From assembly GCA_905221605.1 (NCBI GenBank), contig CAJNDS010002324.1, positions 861,501 through 925,500 on the forward strand: a stretch of 64,000 nt of DNA. The letters run 5' to 3'. Source of the stretch: Symbiodinium natans (lineage: Eukaryota > Sar > Dinophyceae > Suessiales > Symbiodiniaceae). Every line of letters begins with the position of its first letter. Position 1 is the stretch's first letter. Below the pieces are notes generated by a model. The model made no database searches. It saw nothing but the letters and a program-made list of their open reading frames with translations, and was not told the DNA's origin. Below are positions 21,744-33,275 of the stretch, piece after piece. The position numbers were made by a program, and so were the translations under genes.

Positions 21744-21765
21744 GGTTTAGGGTTTAGGGTTTTTG
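21712..21765 (+). repeat. (CA)n followed by a short telomeric tract
   Basis: About 14 CA dinucleotides and then GGGTTTAGGGTTTAGGG. Confidence 0.9.
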
Positions 21766-21796
21766 GAGTAATGAAAGTACACACCCAGGGCCAACC

Positions 21797-21890
21797 CCTC
21801 ACTTGTGACTTTTGTGGGTGGCTCACTTGTGACTACTTAGTAGTCACAAGTGAGTCTGGATTTTGGGGACAGAGTCACAAGTGAGTCTGG
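21797..21890. repeat. Perfect 33-bp palindrome with flanking half-copies
   Basis: CTCACTTGTGACTACT at 21,822 is followed after one base by its exact complement, ending at 21,854. A further direct half-copy lies at 21,797 and an inverted one at about 21,873. The DNA could extrude a cruciform. Confidence 0.95.
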
Positions 21891-21899
21891 ATAAGTATT

Positions 21900-22207
21900 G
21901 GGGACAGGCTCCCTGGGCGGGGGTGGGGTTGATCTCCCCAACAACAGTGGGTGGTGGATGGGAGGGGGGGTAGGGCTCGATAATGGAGCGTCTTCCACAC
22001 TGGGGGGGGCTGGGGTTGATAATAGCGCGTTGACAACAGGGGGGTGGAAAGGACATGTTTTCAACAACAGTGGGGTGGGTGGGGGGGGGAGGGGTTCACA
22101 ATAGTGTGTGTTCCACGTGCTGCTCAACAACAGGGGGGTGGAAAGGACGTGCTCCCCAACAACAGTATACAACAGGGGGTGGGGGGGGGGGGGGGGGGGG
22201 GGGGGGG
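21900..22207 (+). repeat. G-rich minisatellite ending in a poly-G tract
   Basis: Imperfect units containing CAACAACAGGGGGGTGGAAA and GACATG/GACGTG, ending in a G-run of about 30. Probably prone to quadruplex formation and assembly error. Confidence 0.8.
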
Positions 22208-22571
22208 TTGATAGCTCATGAAAAATGGAGGTTTGTCAGAGGGCCCGTGAACCTCGTGATATAGTGGCATGTTGGCTTTCCTCACTACGGAAGAATTCGT
22301 CAGCCCTTCGGTAGCTTGGGGTTTCAAACTTGACACGACGTGTCAATGCTACGTCGTAGCATTGAAGGCTGAGGCCAATGCTGGGCACCTCCAGGATTTC
22401 TCTGCCATTTTTCTTTCTCGTGAAATGCTAATGGGATTCCCTTTCGACTCAGCCGACTGAACCCCTAAAAAAACGCTGTTTGGACACGCTCAACGTCAAG
22501 ACCCTTTCAAACCCTATCCAACATGAAGGGAGACCAAGGGAGACAAGTGAAGACACTGGTGATCCAGGGTT

Positions 22572-23088
22572 GCAAAGCTATGATACTACACAGTAGTACA
22601 TCTTTATTACTCGCCATGTCTCCGCAGTACTGGGCTCGGCCGCTGGTTTTTCAGCTTTGTAGTACAAGCTGAGAACTGGAATCGATGCTTCTGCGAGCGT
22701 CGGTTTTCTAGTACAAGCTTCCGTGAGGCGGCTGGTGTGTCATTGCTTTGTAGTACAAGCTTGTAGTGCTGGAGTCGATGTTCATTGCTTCGTAGTACAA
22801 GCTTGTAGAACTGGAGTCGATGTTTCAGTGAGCCGGCCGGTTTTTCATTGCTTTGTAGTACAAGCTACGCCCAACACGTAAACATTATCGTTTCTAATTC
22901 CTTATCGTTTTACAAGGAATCTTTGACTTCGGGGCTGCCCTTAGGTAAAGTTCCACAACGGGGTTATTTACCAAGCCTATGTGTCACGCGCAAGGCCCTC
23001 CACCACGAACATCCCAGCCCTTGCACGCGCCTTGAGGCAGCTCCGCCACTCTTTTTGCAACCGAGCCTGTCGGCTTGCAACTTTGGCG
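22572..23088. repeat. Dispersed repeat D2, copy 2, with internal tandem units
   Basis: Same repeat as 19,383-19,743, but expanded by four to five tandem units of the form CATTGCTTTGTAGTACAAGC followed by TTGTAGAACTGGAGTCGATG between 22,655 and 22,865. Confidence 0.85.
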
Positions 23089-24665
23089 ACGCCAAACCAA
23101 ACATGTGCTGAACCCGCCTCCGAGCCCGAAGCACTTGGGGAGCTGTCAGGCGCCGAAGGGTAAGACCTCGGTGCGTGTGTGCGTGCGCGCGCACGCGTGC
23201 AAGCGGCGGACGCGCGTGAGCTCGCGCGTGCGCGCGCGTGCACTTTGCCGGTCGACGAACGGCGGCTGAGGCTCTGGCTCGGAGCCTCCCAAAGGGACTC
23301 GAACTCGACCTCGGTGTACCTGAATTCAGCACAATGGGCTTGAAGATCATCAGCCACTGGACTGCGCATCAAACTGAGAATGAGGCTCGCTTCGTTGCAG
23401 AGGGCCGTGGGAAAAGTACCAAAACCCAGACCCCATGCAACATCGAGACAAGTCTTGCTTTACACAAATTTTGGCGGATGCTCGAATCTAAACTTCGATT
23501 CAGGAAGTCTCTCCGCAAATACTCTCAGACATTTCTTTAGTTCCACCTGTACACTGCAATGTGGGCTAGCCTTGCTGCCTGCATCTCCACCGCAACCCTA
23601 CCTGTTAAACCTTTCTTCTTCGCGTATTATAAGGAAAGCATAGGCTCTGAACACCTCAAGCGCCAAACATCGCTAATGCTGGTGAGGGCTCAAACCCAAA
23701 CACTCAAAACCTCTAGGCGCAAAGGAGCACCAAACAGCCGATTCACGGCACCTGCAAAAAAACAGCTTGGTCCGCGACTCCATTTGGGTGATGCTGCCAT
23801 CCTCACCCTGCCAGCGACTCACCACCATTTCATCATGCAACGCATGGCTTGTCAAAGGAGAGCCATAGAATGGACCCGCTACTGCCAGGCAGAATGCACC
23901 AGAAAGTTTACGACGCTGATGATCCGCGACTTTTGGCCTTCTCGACGCCCTTCCAGAAGGTCTCCAGGTCGTGCTCTTCAGGAGACGGCCTTGGGCACGC
24001 CATGGCGGCATACGGCCATCTTAACCTTGTTTCAGAAATGTGTCATTCCGGACTTTCTTCCTGCCTTGGACGTCATCTCTTGCTGAACAATGCTACAGCG
24101 TTTCCCTACGGTGTGGAGAGAATCATCGATTGTCAAAAGCTGAGCATACGGCTCCAGCTGCTGCAAGCGGGCGCGAAAATCGCCCCACGGTACGATTTCT
24201 TGCTTAAAGGTGCAAAGTACTGTAAAGCAGTGGCGCTTAAAAGCCAACGATTGACTATACAGCAAGTGGCACCGGTTGCACCCTTCACTTCTCCTTCGAC
24301 CCTACCAGCTCTTGCACGGCAACACCCTGCCGGAAAAGAGCCGACCTGCGTGTTTAAGGACTTTAAGGGCTTCATGTAGACACAAGTTCGTCTTCACTGA
24401 CACGATGACGTCTCAGAGCGAGGGGGGGGAAGCAATGGGGGAAGCGGGAACTTGGTCCATGAGGAGGGATCATGACAACATTTCGGGCGCGCAACATGTT
24501 GAAGATGCAGGCTTCTTGAGTACATGCAAACATGGTGTAGTGACTTGATCACCCTGATTTACCCTGAGTTTGATGGGCGGTGCTACGGATTGGTGTCTTC
24601 CTGCCGTTCGCGACCCCCTAGGACTTCTCTTGTCGAGAATCAGGCTATATTTAATAATATCTAAT
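23089..24665. other. Unassigned sequence with Z-DNA-like tract
   Basis: Alternating GTGCGTGCGCGCGCACGC at 23,170-23,245. Plus-strand ORFs at 23,559-24,086 and 23,849-24,379 overlap in different frames and have no recognised domains. Confidence 0.45.
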
Positions 24666-25119
24666 AATTGTTATGTTCTTCTTTTTGCTCTTGCGTTGTC
24701 CGCGCCGCCTCCCCTTGCCCCCGCACCCAAAGGTTCATGCTCGTTTCTGCTACATACTGCGTCTTCTAGTTCTAGCCTCTTATCCCCCCTTATCCCGCGG
24801 CGACTCTGGCTCACGGTGGATGAACTTGTTGTTTTTGTGCCATGCTGTAGGCGTAAGGGTTGAAGGCGAAGGTTTAGGCCCTTCAGCTCGAGGAGGTTTC
24901 GGGCCCAAAGACCATGAACCCTAAAGCACCGCAAAGCTGCACCTCCTTGACTTTGCCAGCGAAGGGTTTAGGGCTTGACCTTTAGGGCTTAAATTGGTTA
25001 AACCCTAGCGGGATCTGAATCTGAGAAGATGCTTGGAGGGCTGATGGTTTGAGGGGGGGGAGGGGTTGGGGATACGGCGGGCGCATGTGCACTCACTTCT
25101 TTTTGTCGTGCAACTGGCT

Positions 25120-26640
25120 TCAGCAGTGCAGGAGAGTCCACACGTCCTTCCGCGTTTCTTTGCTGGCGTTCGTTCTGAAAGCCCTCAGCTGCTGCTCTGC
25201 CTCTGCATAGCTTCGACCGGGATCGTCATCGGCCCGCCAAAGGAGCTCAAGGTCACTGATCAATCGCTTTGGACATGATTGCTGACCAAGTAGGACTCTG
25301 ACCAGCAGGGACACCCACTTCTGACGCTGAGGCTTCTCCAGCACACGCGCAACATGCCGAATGTGATATGAGCACTTCATCACCCGGGTCGAGACTTCTT
25401 GGCTGATTTGGGTGGACCCCGACAGTAGGTTCTCCATTAGGCCAAGCATGGCTTCAGCAATCGCTTGCTGCACACAAGGCAGACCACCTTTCCCGTAGTT
25501 GCGAACAAGATGGTCCGCGGATGCCCTCACAGATGCATCCACGTCGCCGCAGTGCCCAAGCAAGTCTCGAAGGTTTGCAAGGACGATGCGGCGGGCATCA
25601 CTTTCTGCGAAGTGGGTCTTTCTTGCGCTTGCCAGCCTCATACACCACCACCGACCTGGGATTGCAAAAGCACCGATGCAATTCTGCAAACCGACGTCCC
25701 TATCTGCGGAGCATGCCCAAACACATCTAAAGCATCAAATCAAGAGGCACTCAAAGTACTTAATCTGCTCGGCATCATTTCCGCAGACATCGGCTTGACC
25801 ATTGTCTTTGATTGCACGATCAAATTTGACAGAAAAGTCATGAATCGACTCGGACCTGCGCAGCAGAAGCGATGGTATACATGACTCCCATGCGTGCAAA
25901 TTGCACAGACGATGCCAAAACCCACCCTCGCCTATCCAATCTGCCCATTTCCTCCAGGTGCTGTATCAAGACCTTAGGCTGCAGAATGCGTATCCCAGCC
26001 GTCTCCAGATCAGCAACGACATTGCACAATGCACTGGGCATAAGCAACACTTGCACAAGGGCCCCCTGCCCTGGGACTCCTGGTGTGCCGAGACGTCACG
26101 CGCCACTCCAGCATGTCATCCACCTTGGGGCACGTGCAGGCACACCATCTTCAGAACTCTTTCAACAGAAACGTTCGTCATGCCCTTTCACACTCCTTTC
26201 ACAACTTTCACAACACATCATCACCAGCTGCTGATGTCGCAGGCAGGATGCCGAAAGGTACTGCAAAAGGCTGGGCCTCAAGACTTGCTCACTGGCTGGA
26301 CTTGCGCATGTGCCTCTGCACAGCTTATGGTGACAGGCCAGGCTGCAGCACGAGGCATGGTGGGTCTGTCGGGTCCACACTCTCGGCAGGCGCGGCTCTG
26401 CTGGCCAGCATCGTCTGGGACGTATCCGCCCGGAGCGCTCCAGGCACATATTCCTGCTCAGGGCGGCAGTCAGCTTGCCATTTGATGATTTCATGGTGTT
26501 TCTGTCTTGTAGCCATCAAGGCCTTCTTGGACGCGGTCTCCAGGTACCAGTCCGCCAGGCCGGTCCTCTTGTTGAGGAAGGCCTCTCTGCAAATGAGTTC
26601 AGGAAGAGCACAGTATGAGTTCAGCACGCCCCAAGCCCTC
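25120..26640 (-). CDS. Candidate multi-exon gene of unknown function, copy A
   Basis: Several protein-like blocks lie on the minus strand. From 5' to 3': about 26,340-26,600 (EAFLNKRTGLADWYLETASK...), 26,075-26,140 (CPKVDDMLEWRV), 25,930-26,055 (SALCNVVADLETAGIRILQP...), 25,745-25,860 (DFSVKFDRAIKDNGQADVCG) and 25,120-25,640 (VLANLRDLLGHCGDVDASVR... ending at TGA). They change frame between blocks, as exons would, and AG acceptor-like sites precede some. The last block is helix-rich, about 170 residues, with no family recognised. The same frames are kept in copy B for the last and the DFSV blocks, which supports coding. Exact junctions cannot be fixed without transcripts. Coordinates give only the outer span. 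Confidence 0.5.
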
Positions 26641-26679
26641 CCGAAGGCCCCAAGCCCATGTCCCTAGCACGCAAAGCTC

Positions 26680-26760
26680 CCTGCCCTGGGACTCGCGGCC
26701 TGCCGGGCTGTCAGGCGGCACGCCAAGATGTCATCCACCTTGGGGCACATGTTGGAGTGG
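26680..26760 (-). CDS. Possible upstream exon with CPKVDD motif
   Basis: On the minus strand, EFHSNMCPKVDDILACRL resembles the CPKVDDMLEWRV block near 26,100, and copy B has PKVDGILARR near 30,870. TTCTAAG precedes the block as a possible acceptor. It may be a duplicated exon of the copy A gene. Confidence 0.35.
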
Positions 26761-26974
26761 AACTCCCCTTAGAAGAACTTTCAGACCGGTACACATCATT
26801 GCACACCGCTAACTTCGCAGGCTAGGCACGGTAAGGTACTGCAACAGATTGGGCCTCGAATGGCGTGCTTGCCGGCTTTGTGCAGAGTTCATTGCTTGTT
26901 CCCTTGCGATTTATGGAGGTCGAGATAGGCCAAGTTACACAGAGGATGACGGGTCTGACAGGTCCAGACATTCA

Positions 26975-27240
26975 TCATCCATGGCCCCAGAAGACCTCGT
27001 GCGAGACTCGTCGTTTGTAGACCTGAGCTGCAGCTCTTCCCCTGACGAAAATTGCTTTGCATTCGAAAGCCCTCAGAGCCGCACCTCTCGCTCTCTGCAT
27101 CAAGGCTCTTCCCAGCAAAAGGAGGCACTTTCTGTGGAAGATCAGCCTGCCACCGACGCATGCTTCACGGGGCTTTTCGTACCTGGCACTGCCGAACCAG
27201 TCCTCGCCCGCCGCGTCCAAGCAAAAAGGTGCGGCTGACA
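26975..27240 (-). CDS. Possible exon, basic peptide
   Basis: The minus frame encodes a basic, helix-like peptide (EDWFGSARYEKPREACVGGR and onward) ending at a stop at 26,975. The plus strand over the same bases is also open as an acidic Ser-rich peptide, so strand is uncertain. Its position between the copy A gene and the coiled-coil blocks fits a minus-strand gene. Confidence 0.25.
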
Positions 27241-27534
27241 TTGGGCAACACCTGAGTTGCCGCCAACACAGACAGCAGCCGCACACCTGGTGTCACTCCT
27301 CAGCAAGCCTACTCTGCTTGCAGCTGGCTGGCTTCTCTTTCAACCTCGTCTCGGCCACCTGAAGCTTGCTCTGCAGAGCAGCGTTGAGGGCTACCGCCTC
27401 TTCGAGGTGCTGCTTCGTGTCTTGGCACCTCGGTTCCCGCCCGAACCTGTGCGGAGGCCTGGCCCTGAGTCTGAAGGGAGGGAGGATTCGCGGATTCGAA
27501 GGGAGGGTTCGAAGTGGGAGACCTCAGCTATAGC

Positions 27535-28275
27535 TGCTAGCTGCAGTTGAGTCGCTCCTCCCGCAGTCTCTTGTTTGAGATCCGCAACTTGCGAGTTTGC
27601 AACTTTCTCAACGACATGTCGACCTGCAGCTTGCAGTTGCTGTCGTGGCACCTTGGTCTCAGTCGATTGCAGGATCCGAGCAACGAGCGCGTGGGCACCG
27701 GATGCGACTGCCATGCGCAGCACGGCCGAGCGGCTCCCTGCGCAGGAGGTCGTTCTCCGACAGCAGCTGGTCGACATTGCACTTGCTGAGCTGGCACCTC
27801 GGCTTCAGCTACATTGAAGATCACAAAAGCAATGAGGATGACAAAACTCCGCCCTGAGCATGTCTGAGCAGAGTGGCTCCGTGCGAAGTAGGTCATTCGC
27901 AGACAGCAGCTCTGCCAGTTCCGTCTCCAACTTTTCCAGCTTGGCAGCGCGCCTCGCTAGCACATGAGCGGATCCCCGCACGCGCGCAAAGCACCGCGAG
28001 CAACACTGCATGTGGCCCGGACTTGCTGAGCTCTGTCTGCAGCTCAACGATGTAGTCGTCGGGCAGGCAGGTGCTGCATTCGCTGCTGTCGCTGCCCCTG
28101 CTAAGGCGACTCTTGCGCCTTGGGTCACGACCGGCATTCAGCTTAGACAGGAGAAGGACCAGGGCAGTCAATGTGATTGCGGAGTGCGGCTCGGGGCACT
28201 CCCCTCCTTTCCGATCTTCCGCCGCCTCTTCTTCGAGGCAGAAGCTCACCGGCCTCCATTGGCGGACGTGCTTCA
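27535..28275 (-). CDS. Candidate coiled-coil gene fragment with repeated module
   Basis: Minus-strand frames contain three related helical modules: AELLSANDLLRTEPL (about 27,871-27,950), DQLLSENDLLRREPL (27,729-27,790) and RKLRISNKRLREERL (27,550-27,610). Heptad-like leucines suggest a coiled coil. Further upstream (28,000-28,275) come a hydrophobic stretch (AITLTALVLLLSKLNAG, possibly membrane-spanning) and SSECSTCLPDDYIVELQTEL. The blocks lie in different frames, so introns or decay must intervene. The family is not recognised. It may belong to the same transcription unit as the copy A gene downstream. Confidence 0.4.
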
Positions 28276-28319
28276 CGCCAACCAGCTTCAGCGTGTTTGG
28301 TCACAGTAGCACTGTAACA

Positions 28320-29330
28320 TGACAGACATGCGGCCCAAGGAGCAGGTGGGCACCGCGGCCGTCCTTCTCATTCGCCCTGGGCGTCATCCTCAGCGATTAC
28401 GTTGCCGAATCGTTGCCAAAAGCATGCTACGAGTAGTGCAGATGGCCGCCGGGACTGCTATGAGTACCCGACATTACGTGACATTACGTGACGTATGCTC
28501 AGCACACGGGTGAGAATGCAAGGCACGTTGGGGCTTTGCTGCTGGTATGTGGCTAAGCCTGCTAGGTCTGCTGAGCGGCTTTTCCTCAAGAAGCCTGTTC
28601 GTAGTCCGCCTCTTTGGCTTCCAGCGCTCAACCTCGCACCTGGACTGTGGGCCAGCAGCTGCGACTTCGGCGCAGGGGGTTTTGCATCGGCTCTGCATGC
28701 CTTAAACATGAAACACTTGGTGGCTGCCGGCTGCCGGCCTCTCGATGCCGGGACGTTGCGGCCTCCCCCTTGGCCGGGCCATGGCTGGTGAAAAGGAGCC
28801 TCGCTGGCTCCCGAAATGCGCTCAGAGCTCCTCAGAGGCTGCTAACATATAGACGTGGCTGTCAGGGACATGTCGTAGCAGCCTCCTGCAAAAAGCCGCT
28901 TCGGATCTGGGCAGGATGCGTTTGCACGAACGGCTATTGCATCACAAGCTGAGGTGGCAGAGATTGGCTGTTCGCTGCATTGCTGTCGCGGTAACTTCGT
29001 GTGATCTGTCCGTGTGATGTGCACGAGGCAAGATGCTTGAGTGACCGGCGGACTGTGATCGAAGGCGTTGTTCCGACAGTGACCGCAAGACTTTCATGTC
29101 TTCGCAGGACAAAGCGGTCCTTCTTTTCACCAGTGTTACAAGCACGTTTGGAAGTGACGCTCTTTGAGGGTTAGGGCCGTTTAGGGCTTAAGGTTTAGCA
29201 TTCGCATGCATTCGCGCGCACCTCCGCCCCCCACAATGGCATCCCCGCTTACTATATCGTTCGTACTCTTAGTTGTTGCTGTTGCTTATCCCTGTTGTTT
29301 GCTACTGTTGTTGCTATTAATCTGATGACA
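28320..29330. other. Unassigned sequence between the two duplication copies
   Basis: Plus-strand ORFs of about 100 codons near 28,495-28,952 have no recognised features. A short TTTAGGG-like tract lies near 29,165-29,200. Confidence 0.45.
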
Positions 29331-29339
29331 TTTTGTCAT

Positions 29340-31072
29340 AGTATTGTTCTTCTTGTTGTTTATTCTCTCCCGAAGTGGCCCGCGCCACCCCCGCCTCCCC
29401 CCACACCAATGGTTCATGCTGGTTCTGCCACATGCGGCGTCTTCTCATTCTAGCCTCCTATCCCCCCTATCCCCAGGCGCCTCTGGCTCACGGCGGATGA
29501 ACTAGCGAAGGGTTTAGGCTTTGGCCTTTAGGGTTTAAAGTTTAAGCTTTACACCCTAGCTGGCTCTGTGAAGAGGTTTGGGGGGATTGAAGGGTTAGGC
29601 CGGGGGATGCTTCTTGGTTCAGGTTTGAGGGCGGGGCGAGGGGGCAGGGGGGCAGGGGAGGGGTTGGGATACAGCGGGCGCATGTGCACCCACTTCTTTT
29701 TGTCGTGCAGCCATCTTCAGCAGTGCAGGAGAGTCCAACGCCCTTCCGCGTATCTTTGCTGGCGTTCGTTCTGAAAGCCCTCAGCTGCTGCTCTGCCTCT
29801 GCATAGCTTCGGCTGGGATCGTCATCAGCCCGCCAAAGGAGCTCAAGGTCACTGATCAATCGCTTTGGACATGATTGCTGACCAAGTAGGACTCTGACCA
29901 GCAGGGACACCCACTTCTGACGCTGAGGCTTCTCCAGCACCCGCACAACATGTCGAATGTGATATGAGCACGTCATCACCCGGGTCGAGACCTCTTGGCT
30001 GATTTCGGTGGACTCTGACAGGAGGTTCTCCATTAGGCCAAGTTTGGCTTCAGCAATCGCTTGCTGCACACAAGGCAGACCACCTTTCCCGTAGTTGCGA
30101 ACAAGATCGTCCGCGGATGCCCTCACAGATGCATCCACGTCGCCGCAGTGCCCAAGCAAGTCTCGAAGGTTTGCAAGGACGACGCGGGACCTGGGATTGC
30201 AAAAGCACCGATGCCATTCTGCAAACCGACGTCCCTGTCTGCGGAGCATGCCAAAACACATCTCAAAATATCAAATATCAAGAGGCAAGCGGCACTGCAA
30301 GTACTTAATCAGCTCGGCATCATTTCCGCACACATCGGCTTGATCATTGTCTTTGCTGGCACGAGCATATCTGACAGAAAAGTCCTTCATCGACTCGGAC
30401 CTGCGAAGCAGAAGCCACGGTTGCGACCCAGCCAGCATTTCTGTGCAGACGATGCCCAGACACACCCTCGCCTATCCACCAGGCATGGTGGGGTCCACAC
30501 TCTCGGCACGCGAGGCTCTGCTGGCCATCGTCGTCTGAGACGTGTCCGCCCGGAGCGCTCCACACATAGTCCTGCTCAAGGTGGCAATCAGCTTGCCATG
30601 TCATGATTTCATGGCATCTCTGTCTTGTAATTAGCCCTGAAGGCCTTTGGGTAGGAAATGCCGTCGATGAACGTCCGGCCCTGTTGGGGAAGGCCTCTGC
30701 AAATGAGTTCAAAGACTGCAGCATGCTCAGCGCCCCAAGCCCCCGATGACCCCAAGCCTCCGAAGGCCCCCCGCCCAAGCCCCTGTCGCGTGCGTGCACT
30801 CACCGGCCACTGGGCGAAGTAAACGCGCAAAGCCTCAGCTCCCTGCCCTAGGACTGGCGGCGCGCCAAAATGCCATCCACCTTGGGGATCCTTGGGGCAC
30901 ATGCAGACACTCCTTCTTGGAGTGAAACTTCGCTTAGAAGAACTTTCAGGCCAGTACACATCATTGCACACCGCTCATGTCGCAGGCTAGGCACGGCAAG
31001 GTGCTGCAACAGATTGAAACTAAGCTGCAAGCTTCAGGCAGAGCACCCGGACCACGGATTGGGCCTCGAACC
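29340..31072. repeat. Local segmental duplication, copy B
   Basis: See copy A (24,670-26,866). The two copies are similar but clearly diverged, with several indels, so the event is much older than the 5.5-kb duplication near 49-61 kb. Confidence 0.85.
29542..30800 (-). pseudogene. Copy B of the unknown multi-exon gene, probably decayed
   Basis: The large last exon is preserved (VVLANLRDLLGHCGDVDASV...), as is the block before it (DFSVRYARASKDNDQADVCG). Near the 3' end, GGAAGGGCGTTGG replaces copy A GGAAGGACGTGTGG. This one-base difference shifts the frame past the copy A stop into an unrelated Pro-rich tail that ends at 29,542. The block matching EAFLNKRTGL... has lost bases and frame (EAFPNRAGRSS...), and the 410-bp segment holding two further blocks is absent. 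These point to a pseudogene, though a shortened, altered gene cannot be ruled out. Confidence 0.5.
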
Positions 31073-31595
31073 AGTTGCTTATTGCACTACAGATTCTGGC
31101 AAAACACCGTATGCACTGCATGGCGGAAGACTGGCCGGGAGCTTGGGAGGGGAGCTTGGCAAGCGGATGATTTCACAAGGAAAGACAGACCAATACCCCA
31201 ATGAACCTTCACAGAACCACTTCCTGGAGTTGGGAACACGACCTGCTGGGAACACTTCCTCGTTTCGAGACGCTGGGCACCTGGCCAATCACATTGTGGA
31301 CCCACTTGCCTGGCACAGCCGACACTCTCTGCTGCCCAAACAACCCGTTGAAACTTGCAACTAGACATGCATGTCGCCAGAACCCCGCTGGCATGCAGCC
31401 GAAGATCAATAGTGGTCATGGCGCAGGATCGGGCCATGACCTCACCCGCCAACGCCAAACAGCAACCGAAGTCACGCTCTTCACACCACCCGGATGATAA
31501 CATTCGCAACCCACCTTACCAATTCAGTTCATCCGTCGACTACGGTTCATGTAAGTCTATGTTAAGCCACTCCAAGCCATGAACCTCAAGCACCA

Positions 31596-31949
31596 TCATC
31601 CATCTGCATCCCAAACCCCAAACCGAAGCCTTGAATTCCGAAAACACTGAACCCTGCAGCCCAAAAAGTCGAAACATGTCGCATCGAGCATTGGACGCAT
31701 ATCCGAAGATGCTGGGGATTTCAAAAGAGCACGACTTGGCATGGAATTGTCCATGTCACGAGCTCCTCCTTTTTGAGAACTACGTTGTTTGCGAAGTGGC
31801 TCAAAGAAAAGTTCCGTCGGTCTTGTCGGCACAATGTCATAATCAACCGTGTCGGGCTCCCGCCTCTCGACGAAGGTCGCCCACTCCGCTGTGGTGGGTT
31901 TCACCTCGCACGTATTCTCAAGATCTGGTCTGGCTTTGCAGCGAGTCAT
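31596..31949 (-). CDS. Possible exon of unknown protein
   Basis: The minus frame from an ATG near 31,949 is open for about 117 codons, with a balanced, protein-like composition (TAEWATFVERREPDTVDYDI). TTGACAG just upstream resembles an acceptor, and a stop closes the frame beyond it. The plus strand is also open. No family recognised. Confidence 0.25.
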   Translation of the reverse strand: MTRCKARPDLENTCEVKPTTAEWATFVERREPDTVDYDIVPTRPTELFFEPLRKQRSSQKGGARDMDNSMPSRALLKSPASSDMRPMLDATCFDFLGCRVQCFRNSRLRFGVWDADG

Positions 31950-31959
31950 CTCTGTCAAT

Positions 31960-33270
31960 GATTCAGGTCAACTTCGCCCAGTGCCCCGGTTTCACATATT
32001 TGCCCCTCCCCCCCCCCCCCCCCGGGCAACATCTTCTTCAAAAGGATGATGTCAACCTCACGTTTCTCGCACTGCGATGATATGAGGGATGGCGCAGCAA
32101 CGGCGTGGACATCCTCGACACGACAATTCTACCGTCTTACGGTTTCTACACATTAGCGCCCGAGTGATCTCTTGAGGGGTTCAAAGTCTAAAGACCATCG
32201 GTCTCTGCAAGACGCGATGCTCGGCACGCGACCAGCAAAAAGGTTCCGGGTATTTGTGATGATGCAACCAAACCTTCAAGTTCTCATCGAAGTACTGGGC
32301 TACCGAGTTCAAGCCCGGAAAGCAATGCCAGAAAGAACGTCGAACATTCAATTCGGCAAGGCCTGCGCAGGACGACGATCTGCTGATGTGACCCGCGCGC
32401 GTCCACCCAAGGAGCAGCCCAGCCTTGAGGCAGACATCTATTGTGAGGGATAAGGTGGGAGGGAGGGGTGTAGGGGATGCACCGATTTCTACAGCAGAAC
32501 GAAAACGAAAGCTACGGCACCTGTGGGACATACCATTCGTCTGATCTACGATACGAGGGAACATCGGGACACTGGCCCTGATGGCACAAGCGCGCGGCTC
32601 ATCAAGCGAAACTTCGTCAAATCTTCTAACTCCAGCCATGTTGCGCAACCCCCCCCCCTAGACACTTGCGCAAACCCAATTCGAAGCATGATCCCGATGA
32701 CACCTAATCCTCAAGAATAAGCCCTGAACCAGGGCACTCTCGGGCAACTCGGGGGGGTGTGTGGAAGTCGTTGCCACCAAAAAGATTGAGTTAGCCAGGG
32801 CGTCGGCAATTCCGGGACAAGGGCACGCATGTGCACATGTGGGCACTTCGAGGCCTCCATTCTGTCCATGGCCCCCAAAAAGACCCTGCTGAACTCCGAA
32901 ATTCAGTCCCAGGCTCGCCTGTCTCATGTTCCAGCCACCCGGGCAGGCGGGTCATGGCGATGGAAATAGCATTATTTGGTTGTGGGGTTTAGGACCAGTT
33001 TAGGAAGAGTGCTTGAGCCGTTTTGGGGCGTAGGCTTTCTGGGGTTGGCTTCGCTTGCATCGCCAATCTCGGGTTTGCTTACTGGACTATTGAAGGTAAA
33101 ACACGATTGTTTGCCAAGCGCATTCTCACTGCCTGCCAAGCTTGAGTCTTCCTGCAGAAGCAGCACGGCCGACTACCGTAAACGAGAGCCGAAGAGCTTA
33201 CGCAAGTAAAACAGCTCGTCAAAGCAAGTGCCGTGGCAGAAATCAAAGGCAGCGTGCATCCCTCGAGCAG
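31960..33270. other. Unassigned sequence
   Basis: It contains a C-run at about 32,008-32,024. ORFs are short and conflicting. From 31,073 to 31,595 nothing is recognised either. Confidence 0.45.
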
Positions 33271-33275
33271 GACTG

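Larger units (their letters stand above)
24670..26866. repeat. Local segmental duplication, copy A
   Basis: Homologous to 29,340-31,072 (copy B) in the same orientation. Copy A carries about 410 bp (around 25,948-26,355) that B lacks. B carries about 60 bp near 31,015-31,070 that A lacks. The shared sequence includes the exons of the minus-strand gene. Confidence 0.85.

Noticed and set aside
23559-24379. Two overlapping plus-strand ORFs of about 175 codons
   Set aside because: Different frames over the same DNA, no recognised motif, no supporting paralogue.
27495-27540. tRNA B-box-like GGTTCGAA
   Set aside because: No A-box or cloverleaf-capable flanks. The same word occurs by chance at 42,548 and 44,631.
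33005-33035. Dinoflagellate spliced-leader relic (CTTGAGCC seen)
   Set aside because: Only eight bases match the complement of the known leader. The following bases do not agree.
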